Origin: Heliocidaris tuberculata | Taxonomy: Eukaryota > Echinodermata > Echinoidea > Camarodonta > Echinometridae | Direction of reading: 5' to 3' | Length of the DNA stretch: 64,000 nucleotides | NCBI GenBank assembly: GCA_025618425.1 | Contig: CM046846.1 | Location: 27,038,499 to 27,102,498 of the forward strand | In this document: positions 10,148 to 20,853 of the stretch, piece after piece | How positions within the stretch are numbered: position 1 is the stretch's first letter | How the letters are laid out: each line of letters starts with the position of its first letter | Translations under genes and position numbers: made by a program | The notes under the pieces: model-generated | The model's database searches: none | The model's input: the letters and a program-made list of their open reading frames with translations, nothing else | What the model was told of the DNA's origin: nothing

Positions 10148-13100
10148 ATGGCACCCAAGAGAAAACGAGGAACTTCTTCTGCAGAAGACATCGTCAAGAA
10201 CAAAAAATCCAAGGATGGGTATGTTTGTCTTGATTTCTGCTCCCTATGTACGGTATTAAGAGCATTTGTTTTAAGGTTCCTGCAGAAATTTATTTATTTA
10301 TTCATTTATTTTTCATTAAAAGAAAAATTAAGTTTACCTTTGAAAAGTTAGTTATAATCCAGAACTGGAGTATTGAAGAATATTCATAAAAAAGATATGT
10401 AAAACCTCACATGATTTTATCTGTTCTCTCTATCTCTCTCTGCTTCTCCTCTCTCTCTCTCTCTCAGTCTCTTTCTGTTTTATGCCGGAGGCATTATGTT
10501 TTCGGGTCGTCCATCCATCCGGATGTACGGACGTCCATCCATCCGTCCGTACGTCCGTCCGTCCGTGCGTCCGTCCGTCCGTACGGGTTTTGTTCTCGCG
10601 ATAACTTAAAAACCGATTGATGAATCAACTTCAGACTTGGCTTGAGTGTGCACATGGGAGGGGCGATGCGCTGATTAGATTTTGGGGTCATGAGGTTAAA
10701 GCTGAAGGTCACAGGGTTCAATAAAATACATTAAAATGGCTTCTTGCAATAACTTAAGAACCATTTGACGGATCAACTTCAGACTTGGCTGGAGTGTGCA
10801 CATGGGAGGGGCGATGCGCTGATTAGATTTTGGGGTCATGAGGTTAAAGTTCAAGGTCATATAGTTCAATAGAATACATAAAAATGGTTCGTTCTTGCGA
10901 TAACTTAAAAACCGATTGACTGATCAACTTCAGACTTGGCTGGAGTGTGCATATGGGAGGGGCAATGCGCTGATTAGATTTTGGGGTCATGAGGTTAAAG
11001 CTGAAGGTCACAGGGTTCAATAAAATACATTAAAATGGCTTCTTGCAATAACTTAAGAACCATTTGACGGATCCACTTCAGACTTGGCTGGAGTGTGCAT
11101 ATGGGAGGGGCAATGGTCTGAGTAGAATTTGGGGTCAGGAGGTTAAAGTTCAAGGTCACAGAGTTCAATAGAATACATAAAAATGTTACATGAAAATGGG
11201 TTCGTTCTTGCAACTTAAAAACTGATTGACGGATCAACTTCAGACTTGGCTGGAGTGTGCATATGGGAGGGGCAATGCTTTGATTTGATTTTGGGGTCAT
11301 GAGGTTAAAGTTGAAGGTCACAGAGTTCAATAAAATATATTAAAATGGCTTGTTCTTGCAATAAATTAAGAACCATTTGACAGATCAACTTCAGACTTGG
11401 CTCATGTATGCATACGGGAGGGGCAATGGTCTGATTAGATTTTGGGGTCATGAGGTTAAAGTTCAAGGTCACTGAGTTCAATAAAATACATAGAAATGGC
11501 TTGTTCTTGTGATAACTTAAGAACCATTTGACGGATCATCTTCAGACTTGGCTCATGCATGCATATGGGAGGGGCAATGATCTGCTTAGATTTTGGGGTC
11601 ATAAACCACATCTATTGGTGCATATCTAACCAACATATTGACAATAACCAATCCAAAATTGGTCACCATTTTCAATCAATAAAATTGGTCAAAAACACAA
11701 CCAATCTCCAGGTGGTCGATCAAACCAATGTGATGGTTAAAAACAGCTTCCCAAACAAATAATGTTTCTTTGTCATTATTTAACCAACGATGTTTGGTCA
11801 TTAATACTTTCAACACTAACCAAGTAACCAAAGTGTACATATATGCCATACATTTCCAATCTGTTGTTGGCGGAGGCATAAATTCCGACCGTGCACGGTC
11901 GAAAATTCTTCTAGTTCTCTCTGAGTTTCCCTCTCTCTTTCCATCAGTCCTGTTTATTTTTCTGTGTTTACAATGTATTGATGTTAAATCCCTCCCCTCC
12001 CCACTTCATGTCATACATTTTCTAAATTCTATTTTAGAAATATGTCTTATATTTCAGTTACGTTATAACTTACTTTGCTTGTCCTTTGTCCACATGTTTT
12101 CCACTTATTTGTTGTTTTTTTTTTTAAATATTCTTTACAGCATTAGAAATTATCTCCATAGCAGCTCTTTGACCTCCCACCATCACCATGTCAACAGAGT
12201 GCCCTTCTCAGTCAAGAAATGTCAGAACTGGTTTAGAGAATACATGGACCCAGATACAGATTCTATAGGTAAAACTTTTTTGTGAAAGTGAACCACAGCT
12301 GTCTTTGCGGCAAGAAATATTTGTGACTTATCTTCCACAACAAATTGGAGGAAAAAATATAATCACTAAGTAATGAACAGTGCATTACTTAATATTTCTT
12401 TATGTTTTTATTGACATTATGTAGGAAGATAGAGGTAATTTGATATTTTTCCTGTTATAAACTAAGTGATAGATTTAGGATGACCCTTTCTAATGGTTTT
12501 GCAATTAGTGCCATCGACAATAGGCCTTCTGGTACAAGAACTTCATCCCTTTTGTGGCCCTAAATTTTGAAGTTGTGTGAGTATGCTTTAAATTTAAAAA
12601 AAATTATAATTGGAAAAATTGTGCGGATGTGAAAAGGATTATAACTTGCTTTTAAGTAAGTAATGACAACAATTTGGTAACACTTTTTTTTTCGACCTCG
12701 AAAAAAGTTGTGTAATTTTTAAAATGATCTTTTGAAGGTTACTGTTAATTTTTTGATAGCTCCCTCTGCGACAAAAGCAAGATTTTCAATTCTTACAAAC
12801 GAGTTATGGAACTTGTGACCTTGAAATTTCATAGGCACTATCTACAGGATGTCTACTAGACTTATGCAAAGTTTCACAGAATTTTGTGTAAGTCTGCAAA
12901 AGGGATAAAGTACTTTTAACAAGTTGGTTGACTGAAGAAAATTTGATCTTTTTTTAACAGCAATCATTTTAGTGCATTGCAAACTCTCTTGTAAGCATTC
13001 TCACATGAATTTTGCAGCAGGCTTTTTTCATCACACACACTTAGTAATGGTATAGAATGAGGAATCTACCAGGCCCACAAAATCAGTTGGTTTTATGTTT

Positions 13101-16100
13101 GTCGACATATTGTCAAAGTTGCGGAAATTTGACCGAAAAAGTTGGCATTGACTAAAAAGCTGGTTGTACGGCACGTGCTCCAGTGACAATTGTTCTGTGT
13201 CAGATTTGTACACCAACAGAATTCTAATCTTCAACCTTGGAACAAACACTATACCTAATTAATATCCTAAACCTAACTTAAAACCCAATAACAACCCTTC
13301 CCCTAACCTTATATCTTTTATGAAATGAAGCCAGGAGCATATGTCGGAACACTTAATAGCCATCACAATTACAGTAATCTTACACACTGTTCTCTTTCAG
13401 GCCCGGAAGGTATGGAGAAGTTCTGTGAAGACATAGGAGTAGAGCCAGAGAACCTGGTCATGCTGGTCATTGCCTGGATGTTAGATGCTAAACAGATGGG
13501 ATTCTTCACTCAAACGGAGTGGATGAACGGCATGACCAAATTGCAGTAAGCACCACTCCATACCCTTTACATGATCAACTGTAGTATGGGCCAATACAAC
13601 ATATTTGTTGGTGACAAAATTACAGAACAGTTTCAGCTATATGACCTTGATTAATAGTACTATCTCAATTTACAAGGAAAGTTGATGTACTTGATATCAT
13701 ATGAAAAGAAAACCTAAATGATCAATTGCAGTTTGAAGCAATATCATATGTGTGGTAACAGAATTACAGAACATTTTCAGCTGTATGACACTGATTAATG
13801 GTAGTATCTCAACTTTTACAAGGAACTTGATGTAACTGATATCATATGAAACAAAGCAATTACCTTTAACATAGGGATGGCTTTACAATCAAAAGCGTAG
13901 TCATAAAATTTGCAGTTTCTGTCTCTTTATCTCACAAGAACTATATTTAGTTCTACAATATAAACTTAGTAATATCGACACCACTATTAGGAGATAGACC
14001 ACTGAAAAAATGGAATCGCTTATACCAAAAGTCAAGGAAGTTGATGTATATAAAAATTATAATTTTTTTCCCCTCTTTGTGATATTTCAAAAACTGATTG
14101 AGGTCAGAATCTTAATTGTGGTACTAGTATGATTCCTCAGTGGGATATTTAGTGCTTTGTTAGGAGTCATGGGGTCTAAAGTCACATCTTTCATCAATGG
14201 GACAAGCGGCAACTGTTACTGAATATAAACTCTGAAATAATGTTAATGGACTGATATATTTTTTTATATAGGGTGGACTGCACAGAAAAACTCAGAGCCA
14301 AGTTAGAAACATTACGAGCCCTTCTAGACGAACCTGCAACATTTAAGAAGATCTACAGATATGCCTATGATTTCGCAAGGGTAAGTCAAACCAAATTTCT
14401 TCACGTTTCCGGCAGTATTTAGGTTTTTCAAGAAAGGGTGTTTCTATTTATTTCTATTGTTTGAACGATATACACATTAATGAAATGTCAAGGAGACCAT
14501 TTTAGTGACTATAAGAACATTCTTATTTAAAAATGTTATTTTATAGAAATATAGGTATCACAATTATATGTTGACCTATGATTGTGTTTGCATGTAATGG
14601 ATCGATGCTGTTATTACTAATTTAATTTTGGGAGTTTGAGAATTGAAAGAAGAGTTTTCTAGACTGATAATGGTTGCTTAGAATAAAGCCAAGGTAAAAA
14701 TTTTTAAAGCACTTTATAAATGCATAGAGTTGTTTTCATTCTATATATAAGTCGAATATCATCATTGTTTAAATTTGCATGTAGGTGAACAAAGATCAGC
14801 GAAGCATGGACATTGAGACTGCCCAAGCCATGTTGACGCTGCTCCTGGGTCGTCAGTGGCCCCTCTTTAGCCAGTTCCACCATTTCCTTGAGAAGACCAA
14901 GTACAAGGTTATCAACAAGGACCAGTGGTGCAATATCCTTGAGTTCAGCAGAGCTATACGACCTGACCTCAGTAACTATGATGAAGATGGCGCATGTAAG
15001 TCATTTTCATTTTTTGTTGGTGTTGTTTTGTTTTTGTTTTGTTGTTGAACTGTCAATTCACATGGATATCAAAGGGCTTCAGATTATTTTAATCCAAGAG
15101 GTTGTTTTAACAATATTGTCATAAACTTCAGGTTTTGCTATATTGATTGGACGATTCTCTCTGAGTTAAAGGGGGTGAGGTTCCTTCAGACCCATGTTTA
15201 TGTCAAGCCAGGATTATGCATATTTTGTCTTGAAGTTCCTGTTATAAATTAACAGCTGTTAGACTTATTAAGCATAGGTCATTTCATTTAGCCTTTAAAG
15301 GGTACCAATCACCAAAAATAATTTTGCTCTGTATGTTAGATGTTTCATGTCGTTATACTACATTCATAATATAGGCTTCAAATATTATTTCTATAAAGAG
15401 ATATTGCAATTTCAATTACACTCTCTATAAGCGTAAAAGCGACTCGTGAGTAGACTACTCGACGTACCCGTATGCACCCGCCAAGATAAAGGCTCGCGCG
15501 GAACCAAACTCGGAGTTCGGTTCCTCGTGAGCATTTTCATGTTATCCTTTATTTCCTTCATACTCATTAACTGTTGACCTATAGAATACCAGACAAAGTT
15601 CGTTGAGGTTGATTTTATACTTTCTAGCTGTACACAAATTATTTTTCAGGTGATTGGTACACTTTAACCCTTTCAGGACAGGAATTATTTAAGGGCTAAA
15701 TTGATCACATTTTATTCTTCAAATTGGCAACATTAATATTTTTCTTTTAGTGCTACATGGTTCTAATAAGGTGTAATGTCTTTCAGAACAATATACATGA
15801 TTAGAAATTTTGTCGAAAAGTTGAAAAAATTGCCAATTTTGATGAAAAACAATGATTTTGAAACTCTCAATGTGTTGCCAATTTAAGGATTTCATAGCTT
15901 ATTCTCATTTTTAAAATTCCTGGAATAAAATGCAATATGGTCATGCAACAAAAATGGACATAGTGTGTACAGAAATTTTTGTTCTTTGTACTCATGCATC
16001 TGGTACATTTTTTAGAGCTGTGAATAAAAAAATATTGAGCTAAACCACAAAATGTGGTCAGTTGTCTCGAAAGGGTTAATGCACTTGTAGATTCAGAGAA

Positions 16101-16618
16101 TAGGTATTTTGCCTTGGGCAGCTTGGACCCAAGAGCTTCAAGAGAGACAGAAGAGAAGCTTTGGAGGAGAAGCGCAAACAGAGGAAGGATTCAGTTGCCC
16201 ATAGCCCCCTATCCAAGGCTTTCCCTGCCAGAATTGTGCTAGTGTCTGTCACTCGAGGATTGGTCTATTTAGTTACTTTAAATCAATGTTGATAATAATT
16301 CCCATTAACTATCGGACTCGAGGAAACGGCCATCATCACAATTTTGTCTTGCTCATGCATTGGTTTTTGTTGAACTGCATTTATATTATAAAACTTGAAA
16401 CAATTCAAGTAATAGTGATTCAAGTTGAAACTAAATTTAACTGTATTCATTCAGCCATGACTGGTCACAACTGGGTAAACTTTGAACCAAGTTATTATTG
16501 AATCTTACTCCACTTCTGTTCTTTGCTGTCTGCAGGGCCTGTGATGCTTGATGAGTTTGTTGACTGGTTCAGATTACACCAGACAGGAGCTGCGTCGTCG
16601 TCGTCGGCGTTCACGTAA
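10148..16618 (+). CDS. DCUN1D5: DCN1-like protein 4/5 (DCUN1 domain neddylation co-E3)
   Basis: Six exons join in phase: 10148-10218, 12141-12268, 13401-13545, 14272-14380, 14785-14995 and 16536-16618, giving 248 aa (human DCUN1D5 is 237). The start is the ATG of MAPKRKRG; an N-terminal basic segment (KRKR, KNKKSK, residues 4-22) fits the nuclear signal of this subgroup. The DCUN1 domain spans about residues 45-240, with conserved blocks [18 protein letters not shown] (68-85), [38 protein letters not shown] and [18 protein letters not shown]. The family binds cullins and the acetylated N-terminus of the NEDD8 E2 and speeds cullin neddylation. The acidic NYDEDGAW...DEF patch that contacts the cullin is intact. 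The C-terminus is lineage-specific (AASSSSAFT). DCUN1D4 versus DCUN1D5 is undecided by sequence; the DYNC2H1 neighbour favours DCUN1D5. Confidence 0.95.
10480..11914 (+). mobile_element. Helitron-like (pearl-type) element with GTCCG microsatellite and about seven 150-bp tandem units
   Basis: From about 10480 the sequence runs CCGGAGGCATTATG, then a (GTCC/GTCCG) microsatellite (10505-10585). About seven degenerate units of roughly 150 bp follow (10590-11600), each with AACTTCAGACTTGGCT and GATTTTGGGGTCATGAGG. A stretch of AACCAA/TTGGTC echoes comes next (11600-11850). The right end has the perfect palindrome CGACCGTGCACGGTCG (11886-11901), nine bases, then CTAG (11911-11914) and T. A hairpin just before CTRR is the hallmark of Helitron 3' ends. 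Microsatellite plus tandem core resembles the non-autonomous pearl and DINE-like elements of molluscs, flies and echinoderms. It sits in DCUN1D5 intron 1. Open frames in the array are not genes. Confidence 0.65.
13571..13855. repeat. Degenerate tandem duplication in DCUN1D5 intron 3
   Basis: Two diverged copies of about 145 bp. Each contains ATTACAGAACA, TTTCAGCT.TATGAC, TGATTAAT and TGATATCATATGAAA in the same order. Confidence 0.7.
15299..15663. mobile_element. TTAA-flanked MITE in DCUN1D5 intron 5
   Basis: TTAA stands at 15295-15298 and 15664-15667. Termini are AGGGTACCAATCACC and GGTGATTGGTACACT. TTAA duplication is the signature of piggyBac-type transposition. A related copy lies in inverted orientation at 28921-29260. 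No transposase. Confidence 0.8.
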
Positions 16619-16942
16619 CGACAGCCAGTCGACGACTTCGTGATTGCAACTCAAAAACATGGACAACTTTTAATACAAGACACTGAAAAATTTTAAAAGC
16701 AGCAACAAAAGCTTTTTGTCCTTTTTTTTTCTTGTCAAGATGCCTAACTGCCAAACTGCAAAGGTACATGCTTCCATGCTAGGACAGCTTTGATACAAAC
16801 AGTAAGAAGGTGTTTGCTGTTCCTCCAGTCATGACTATTCCAAGTAGCGCTAGTTCTATGTTAGTCCAGTGGATCCCACGATGATGCACGCACATGCACA
16901 ACACTGGAACTCGTCACTTTGCCTGCTGATATTTCCATTGTA

Positions 16943-16948
16943 AATAAA
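16943..16948 (+). terminator. Polyadenylation signal of DCUN1D5
   Basis: AATAAA 325 bp after the stop codon, within TTGTAAATAAAGCAAG. It is the first canonical signal downstream; a longer 3' end is possible (another AATAAA near 19787). Confidence 0.55.
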
Positions 16949-17568
16949 GCAAGTACCATGCCGTCACTAATCAGATTGTGGATGTGATGGACAAGGATTG
17001 TCTGTACTCTGCTGCATTAAATGCCTCTAGTGTAAGAAGAGGACAGTGGCTTCCTTGAGAAGGGTTTTCTGAAGGTCTGTTGATCCATTTTTATTGCAAG
17101 AGGATAGTTATCTATTCCAGTGTAGAAACAAAAAATTGTGAAACTTTTAAGCATATGATATGCTTTACACAGAGCAAAAAAAAAAAAGATTATTTACTTG
17201 TATTTCTGCTTCTCAGTACAGGATATAGTCACTTTATATTGTTTGATTTGTCTTGTATTTTAATATACATGTATATGCCATGTCGCAATATCTTTTGTGA
17301 TGAGCTTTGAAATACTAGAGCTCTTCCAGCAATGTTACCTTCAAGCTTTTCAAAGTGGTGGGTTTGCAGAATTCTTGCATAGCCCTTTTTTTTTTTTGCT
17401 TGTGATGATGAAGAATCTACTTTGGACGGTAGGGCATTATGGGTTTACCAAACGGGATACCTCTTTCAGAACATTGAATTTTTGTGTTAAGGCTGTATGA
17501 CTGGATGTGAGAGTTGTGTTTAGTGCTGTAGCTCGGAACCAGAACCGGTCTTAAACGCACCAGACTAA

Positions 17569-17833
17569 AGGGCCTATCTCATTGGCGGAAATGTCTCCGC
17601 GACTGATCAGTCAAAATTGGACAAAATTAGTCTACACGACGTCGCCGCAACTGATGGAGACGTTGCGGAGATGTCTCCGAGACCCGCTGGAGACTGGAAA
17701 AAGTCTCCAAAAAATCGAACATGTTTGAATTTCCCGTGACTACCTGGATACCCTGCTGGTCTCCAGGGGACGTCACCAAGACTTGAGTCGCCACCAGGTC
17801 GCCACCTAGTCTCCAAGCCAATGAGATAGGCCC
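17569..17833. mobile_element. MITE with GGGCCTATCTCATTGGC inverted ends
   Basis: Left GGGCCTATCTCATTGGC and right GCCAATGAGATAGGCCC are perfect inverted repeats. The right flank is TTAA and the left is CTAA, so this may be a TTAA-class element with one mutated flank. It abuts the next element and shares its TTAA. Confidence 0.75.
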
Positions 17834-17837
17834 TTAA

Positions 17838-18423
17838 AGGGCAATCCAACCTTGGTAATAAGATGATTTGTCTGAAAGCAGAAAAATAAGAAAAACAGGA
17901 TGGTGAAAGTTTGAAAGAAATCGGACAAGGAATAAGAAAGTTATGGATGTTTGAAAAATGAGATCACTACATCTATGCGAATCTCAAATTGGCAATTTGG
18001 TGAGTCAATCGTGACATTTTTGTGGACAACTCTCCCATTTGTCGTACACAAAAATATCATTAATTTGCGGTTTTCTTCGAGGCGCTTTTACCCTCGGGGC
18101 AGTACTCAAAATTTATTGGAAATAGCATATTGTTATAGGTCCTCATGAACGAAAAGATCCTACTGAGTAATGCATTTTGAAAAAAAAGTGACATTTTAGT
18201 CATTTTGTGTGTTAGAGCAAATGAGGGAGTTGTCCACAGCTACATCACAGTGACATTACCTATTTGGCCAATTTGAAATTCCCATATGCATAGTGATTAC
18301 AACTTTCAAAAATTCATAACTTTCTTATTGCTTGTCCGATTTCGTTCAAACTTTCACGAATCTGCTTCTCTGTTTTTTTCCTCTTTCTTTCAAAGCAACT
18401 TGCTATTAAGGTTGGATTTCCCT
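17838..18423. mobile_element. TTAA-flanked foldback MITE
   Basis: TTAA at 17834-17837 and 18424-18427. Termini are AGGGCAATCCAACCTT and AAGGTTGGATTTCCCT. Inverted similarity extends far inward (e.g. AGTTTGAAAGAAATCGGACA against its degenerate complement near 18340), so most of the 586 bp can fold back. No coding content. Confidence 0.8.
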
Positions 18424-18781
18424 TTAAAGGTTTTGAGCTGAGCTGGACATGAACCAGACTAAAACTCAAAACGGGTGAACTCTGAAACAGAGGTCCGGTA
18501 GAAAAGAGTGGTTAAAAAAAGCTTACTTTTTTGTCATCTTTTATCACTCAGTGTATATTTTCTAATATATTTGTATGTATATGTACAAGTCTGCCTGGAG
18601 TGTATTGTAGTATGTGTTATCCTTTAAGGAAAAGAAGAAACATTTATTGGTGTCAAATTTTTATGAAAGATTTATCTATGATCTTTAACGAGTTACCAGA
18701 CTGGTCCAGAACCTAGTAAGGATTTTTAAAAGTTAACAAGCCAGACTAGACCAGGATTTTGGGTTGCGAGCTACTGCACTA

Positions 18782-20254
18782 GTTGATTCCAGATGGTGTG
18801 TTATGTTTGCCTTCCCATGCCAAAGGATATTATGGATCAATGAAGTGTTCAGGTTTGTGTATGTACAGGGAAAATATGACTGTTTACAATTGTTTTTGTA
18901 GTTAACACACTATTAGGTCAAATCTGAGAGCAGATAATTAATGCTAGGGTGCCCACCTAATTTTCTATTTGAGTGGCAACTCAAACTGGCAACTTTTTAA
19001 GTTGCACAGACTGCCAAAGTCAACTTTTGGGTTTCATTGGTAGTAGATTGTGGAAAATTTGCATTTACATTGTTTGGTTTTTTTTGGTGAGATTTTTGGT
19101 AACCACTTGGCCCCAAAGACAGCACTTTCAAGTTGCCCAACAGGATTTTTGACATCATCGGCATAGGGGCAGCCAGTAAATTTGAGCTGTGATAGCTTGT
19201 TTGTTTAAATCCAAGAATTCCATCTCAGTGGTTGATAATTTGTCTGTATTAATGTATAAACTCGAAAGGACTGACCATTAAAACTCCTTGTGGGAGCAGT
19301 ATTTTGGCTTAAATCATATTTTTAAAACAATTTATTATCAACCATTAAAATGATTAAATTCTTATCCTCTTTTGACATCTTCAGAGAAGCCACTGTATTA
19401 CCTCAAGATACTTTTCAAGAAGAGCCATATTTAGAATTACCATAGCCGTCATGCATAAAAGTTGTGTACTTTAAACGCCACTCAAAAAAAAAAATTGCAA
19501 GTTACAGATATGCGATCTTGATTGGTTGAAAATCAAGTTGCGTCCATTTCTTTGAGTTGCGTTTAAACAAAATTGTTTATGCAAGAGAGCCCAAATGTCA
19601 TTTATTGTATGTTACCTTTTTTTCCTCTGATAATTGTATTACTCCATTGCTATTGTGATTATATACCTCATTACATTGCACAGCATTGCAAGAACTCATT
19701 ACTTGTATTGTATGTATATTAGTTGAGTGTATGAGCTTGCAGAAGAAATGTACTATTGTGCATGCAATGTTACCTGTATGGAAATAAATGCATTTATAAA
19801 ATGCAGTTACATTGTAGGTTCAAGCAAGTATTTTAGGTTTTGCACCAAGTGTTGCATGTTTATACCCATTTTTAACAGATTTAAAGAGTCTGGTTAAAAT
19901 TTTTTTAGTTTATTTAGTTTATTAAACTAGTTCCGAGATCATTTAGTAGTTACGTGTACACTATGTACAGGTATGTAACTAGTAGAGTAGTCGCTATGCA
20001 TCAAAGAATATATGGTACATTGACGCAAAGTAAGATAGTTATGCGACATAACTAATAAACAGGATCAGCCTGTGGTTCAATATTTCTGGAGACAATTATT
20101 ACACTGGTCAAACTGTAACTAAGAAAGAGGGATAAAAACAGAGATACAGACAGACAAAAAAACAAAGATATACAGTTTCTGTATTTGCATTTTCAGAATG
20201 ATCTGTAAAAGCTTAAATGCATTAGTTACACTTCCAAAAATTTGCATTAAGAAA
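18782..20254. other. Intergenic downstream of DCUN1D5
   Basis: No exon recognised. It holds one hairpin element (19449-19592) and AT-rich sequence; part may be long 3' untranslated sequence, since an AATAAA occurs near 19787. Confidence 0.4.
19449..19592. repeat. Hairpin MITE with TGCATAAA-type ends
   Basis: Left CATGCATAAAAGTTGTG...TTTAAACGCCACTC is inverted at the right as GAGTTGCGTTTAAA...TTTATGCAAGAG. The ends resemble the GTTGCATAAA ends of the elements at 30576 and 53220, so a distant relationship is possible. Confidence 0.6.
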
Positions 20255-20258
20255 TTAA

Positions 20259-20849
20259 AGGAGAATGAAACCCCAAACTTGTATGCACTTTAACAGAAGC
20301 AGAAAAATCTTAGAAGCATATCACTGAAAGTTTGAGGGAAAATGGATAAAAAATAAAAAAGTTATGAAGATTTTAGAAACCTAAAATTGCTAAATGAAAT
20401 TGGCAACATACTCATTATGCTAATGAGATGCTATGATGTTTCTGTGCTCTCTCTTTATAGGTAATAAATAAGAAAATTATCAGATTTCAGCTTTTAAACA
20501 AAGAAAATAGAATTATCAACATTGTGCTTGAAATATATTGTGAGGAATAAATTTATGAACACCACCTATAATACAGAAATCAAATTTTCTAAGATATATT
20601 CAAGGAAAGTGGATTTTTACAACATTATTTGTGTAAGGCACTTGGAAAGTATAGCACATTTACATCACAGCATCTCATTAGCATAATGAGAACATTGCCA
20701 ATTTCAGATCTCCATTCATTTAGCGATTTTAGGATTTCAAATATAACTTTTTTGTTAGTTGTCCGTTTTTCCTCATCCTTTCACTGATATGCTTCTTTGA
20801 TTTTTCTGCTTCTATTAAAATGCATTTATTTGGGGGGTTTCATTCTCCT
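20259..20849. mobile_element. TTAA-flanked foldback MITE
   Basis: TTAA at 20255-20258 and 20850-20853. Termini are AGGAGAATGAAACCCC and GGGGTTTCATTCTCCT. Long inverted similarity runs inward, e.g. CTCATTATGCTAATGAGATG near 20411 against its complement near 20670. Same architecture as 17838-18423. Confidence 0.85.
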
Positions 20850-20853
20850 TTAA

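Larger units (their letters stand above)
17521..18781. mobile_element. Outer transposon relic holding two further MITEs
   Basis: Ends match as inverted repeats: TAGTGCTGTAGCTCGGAACC at the left and the complement of TAGTGCAGTAGCTCGCAACC at the right. Between them lie two complete inverted-repeat elements (17569-17833 and 17838-18423). Flanking 8-mers GTTGTGTT and GTTGATTC agree at five of eight positions, so an 8-bp duplication is possible but eroded. Confidence 0.6.

Noticed and set aside
10494..11330. Repeated similar peptides on the minus strand, possibly a repeat protein
   Set aside because: They come from the 150-bp DNA tandem units and are broken by stops; the array is a transposon core.
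10597..11600. Regular repeats that could suggest a CRISPR array
   Set aside because: Units are degenerate, about 150 bp and contiguous without unique spacers, in an animal genome.
11770..12285. 171-codon open frame as a single gene
   Set aside because: Only its last part (12141-12268) is real, as the second DCUN1D5 coding exon; the rest is intron read-through.
13255..13320. Telomere-like CCTAA phrases (also GGTTAGG phrases at 38750-38820)
   Set aside because: The phrases are irregular and not a TTAGGG array; both seem to belong to a dispersed repeat.
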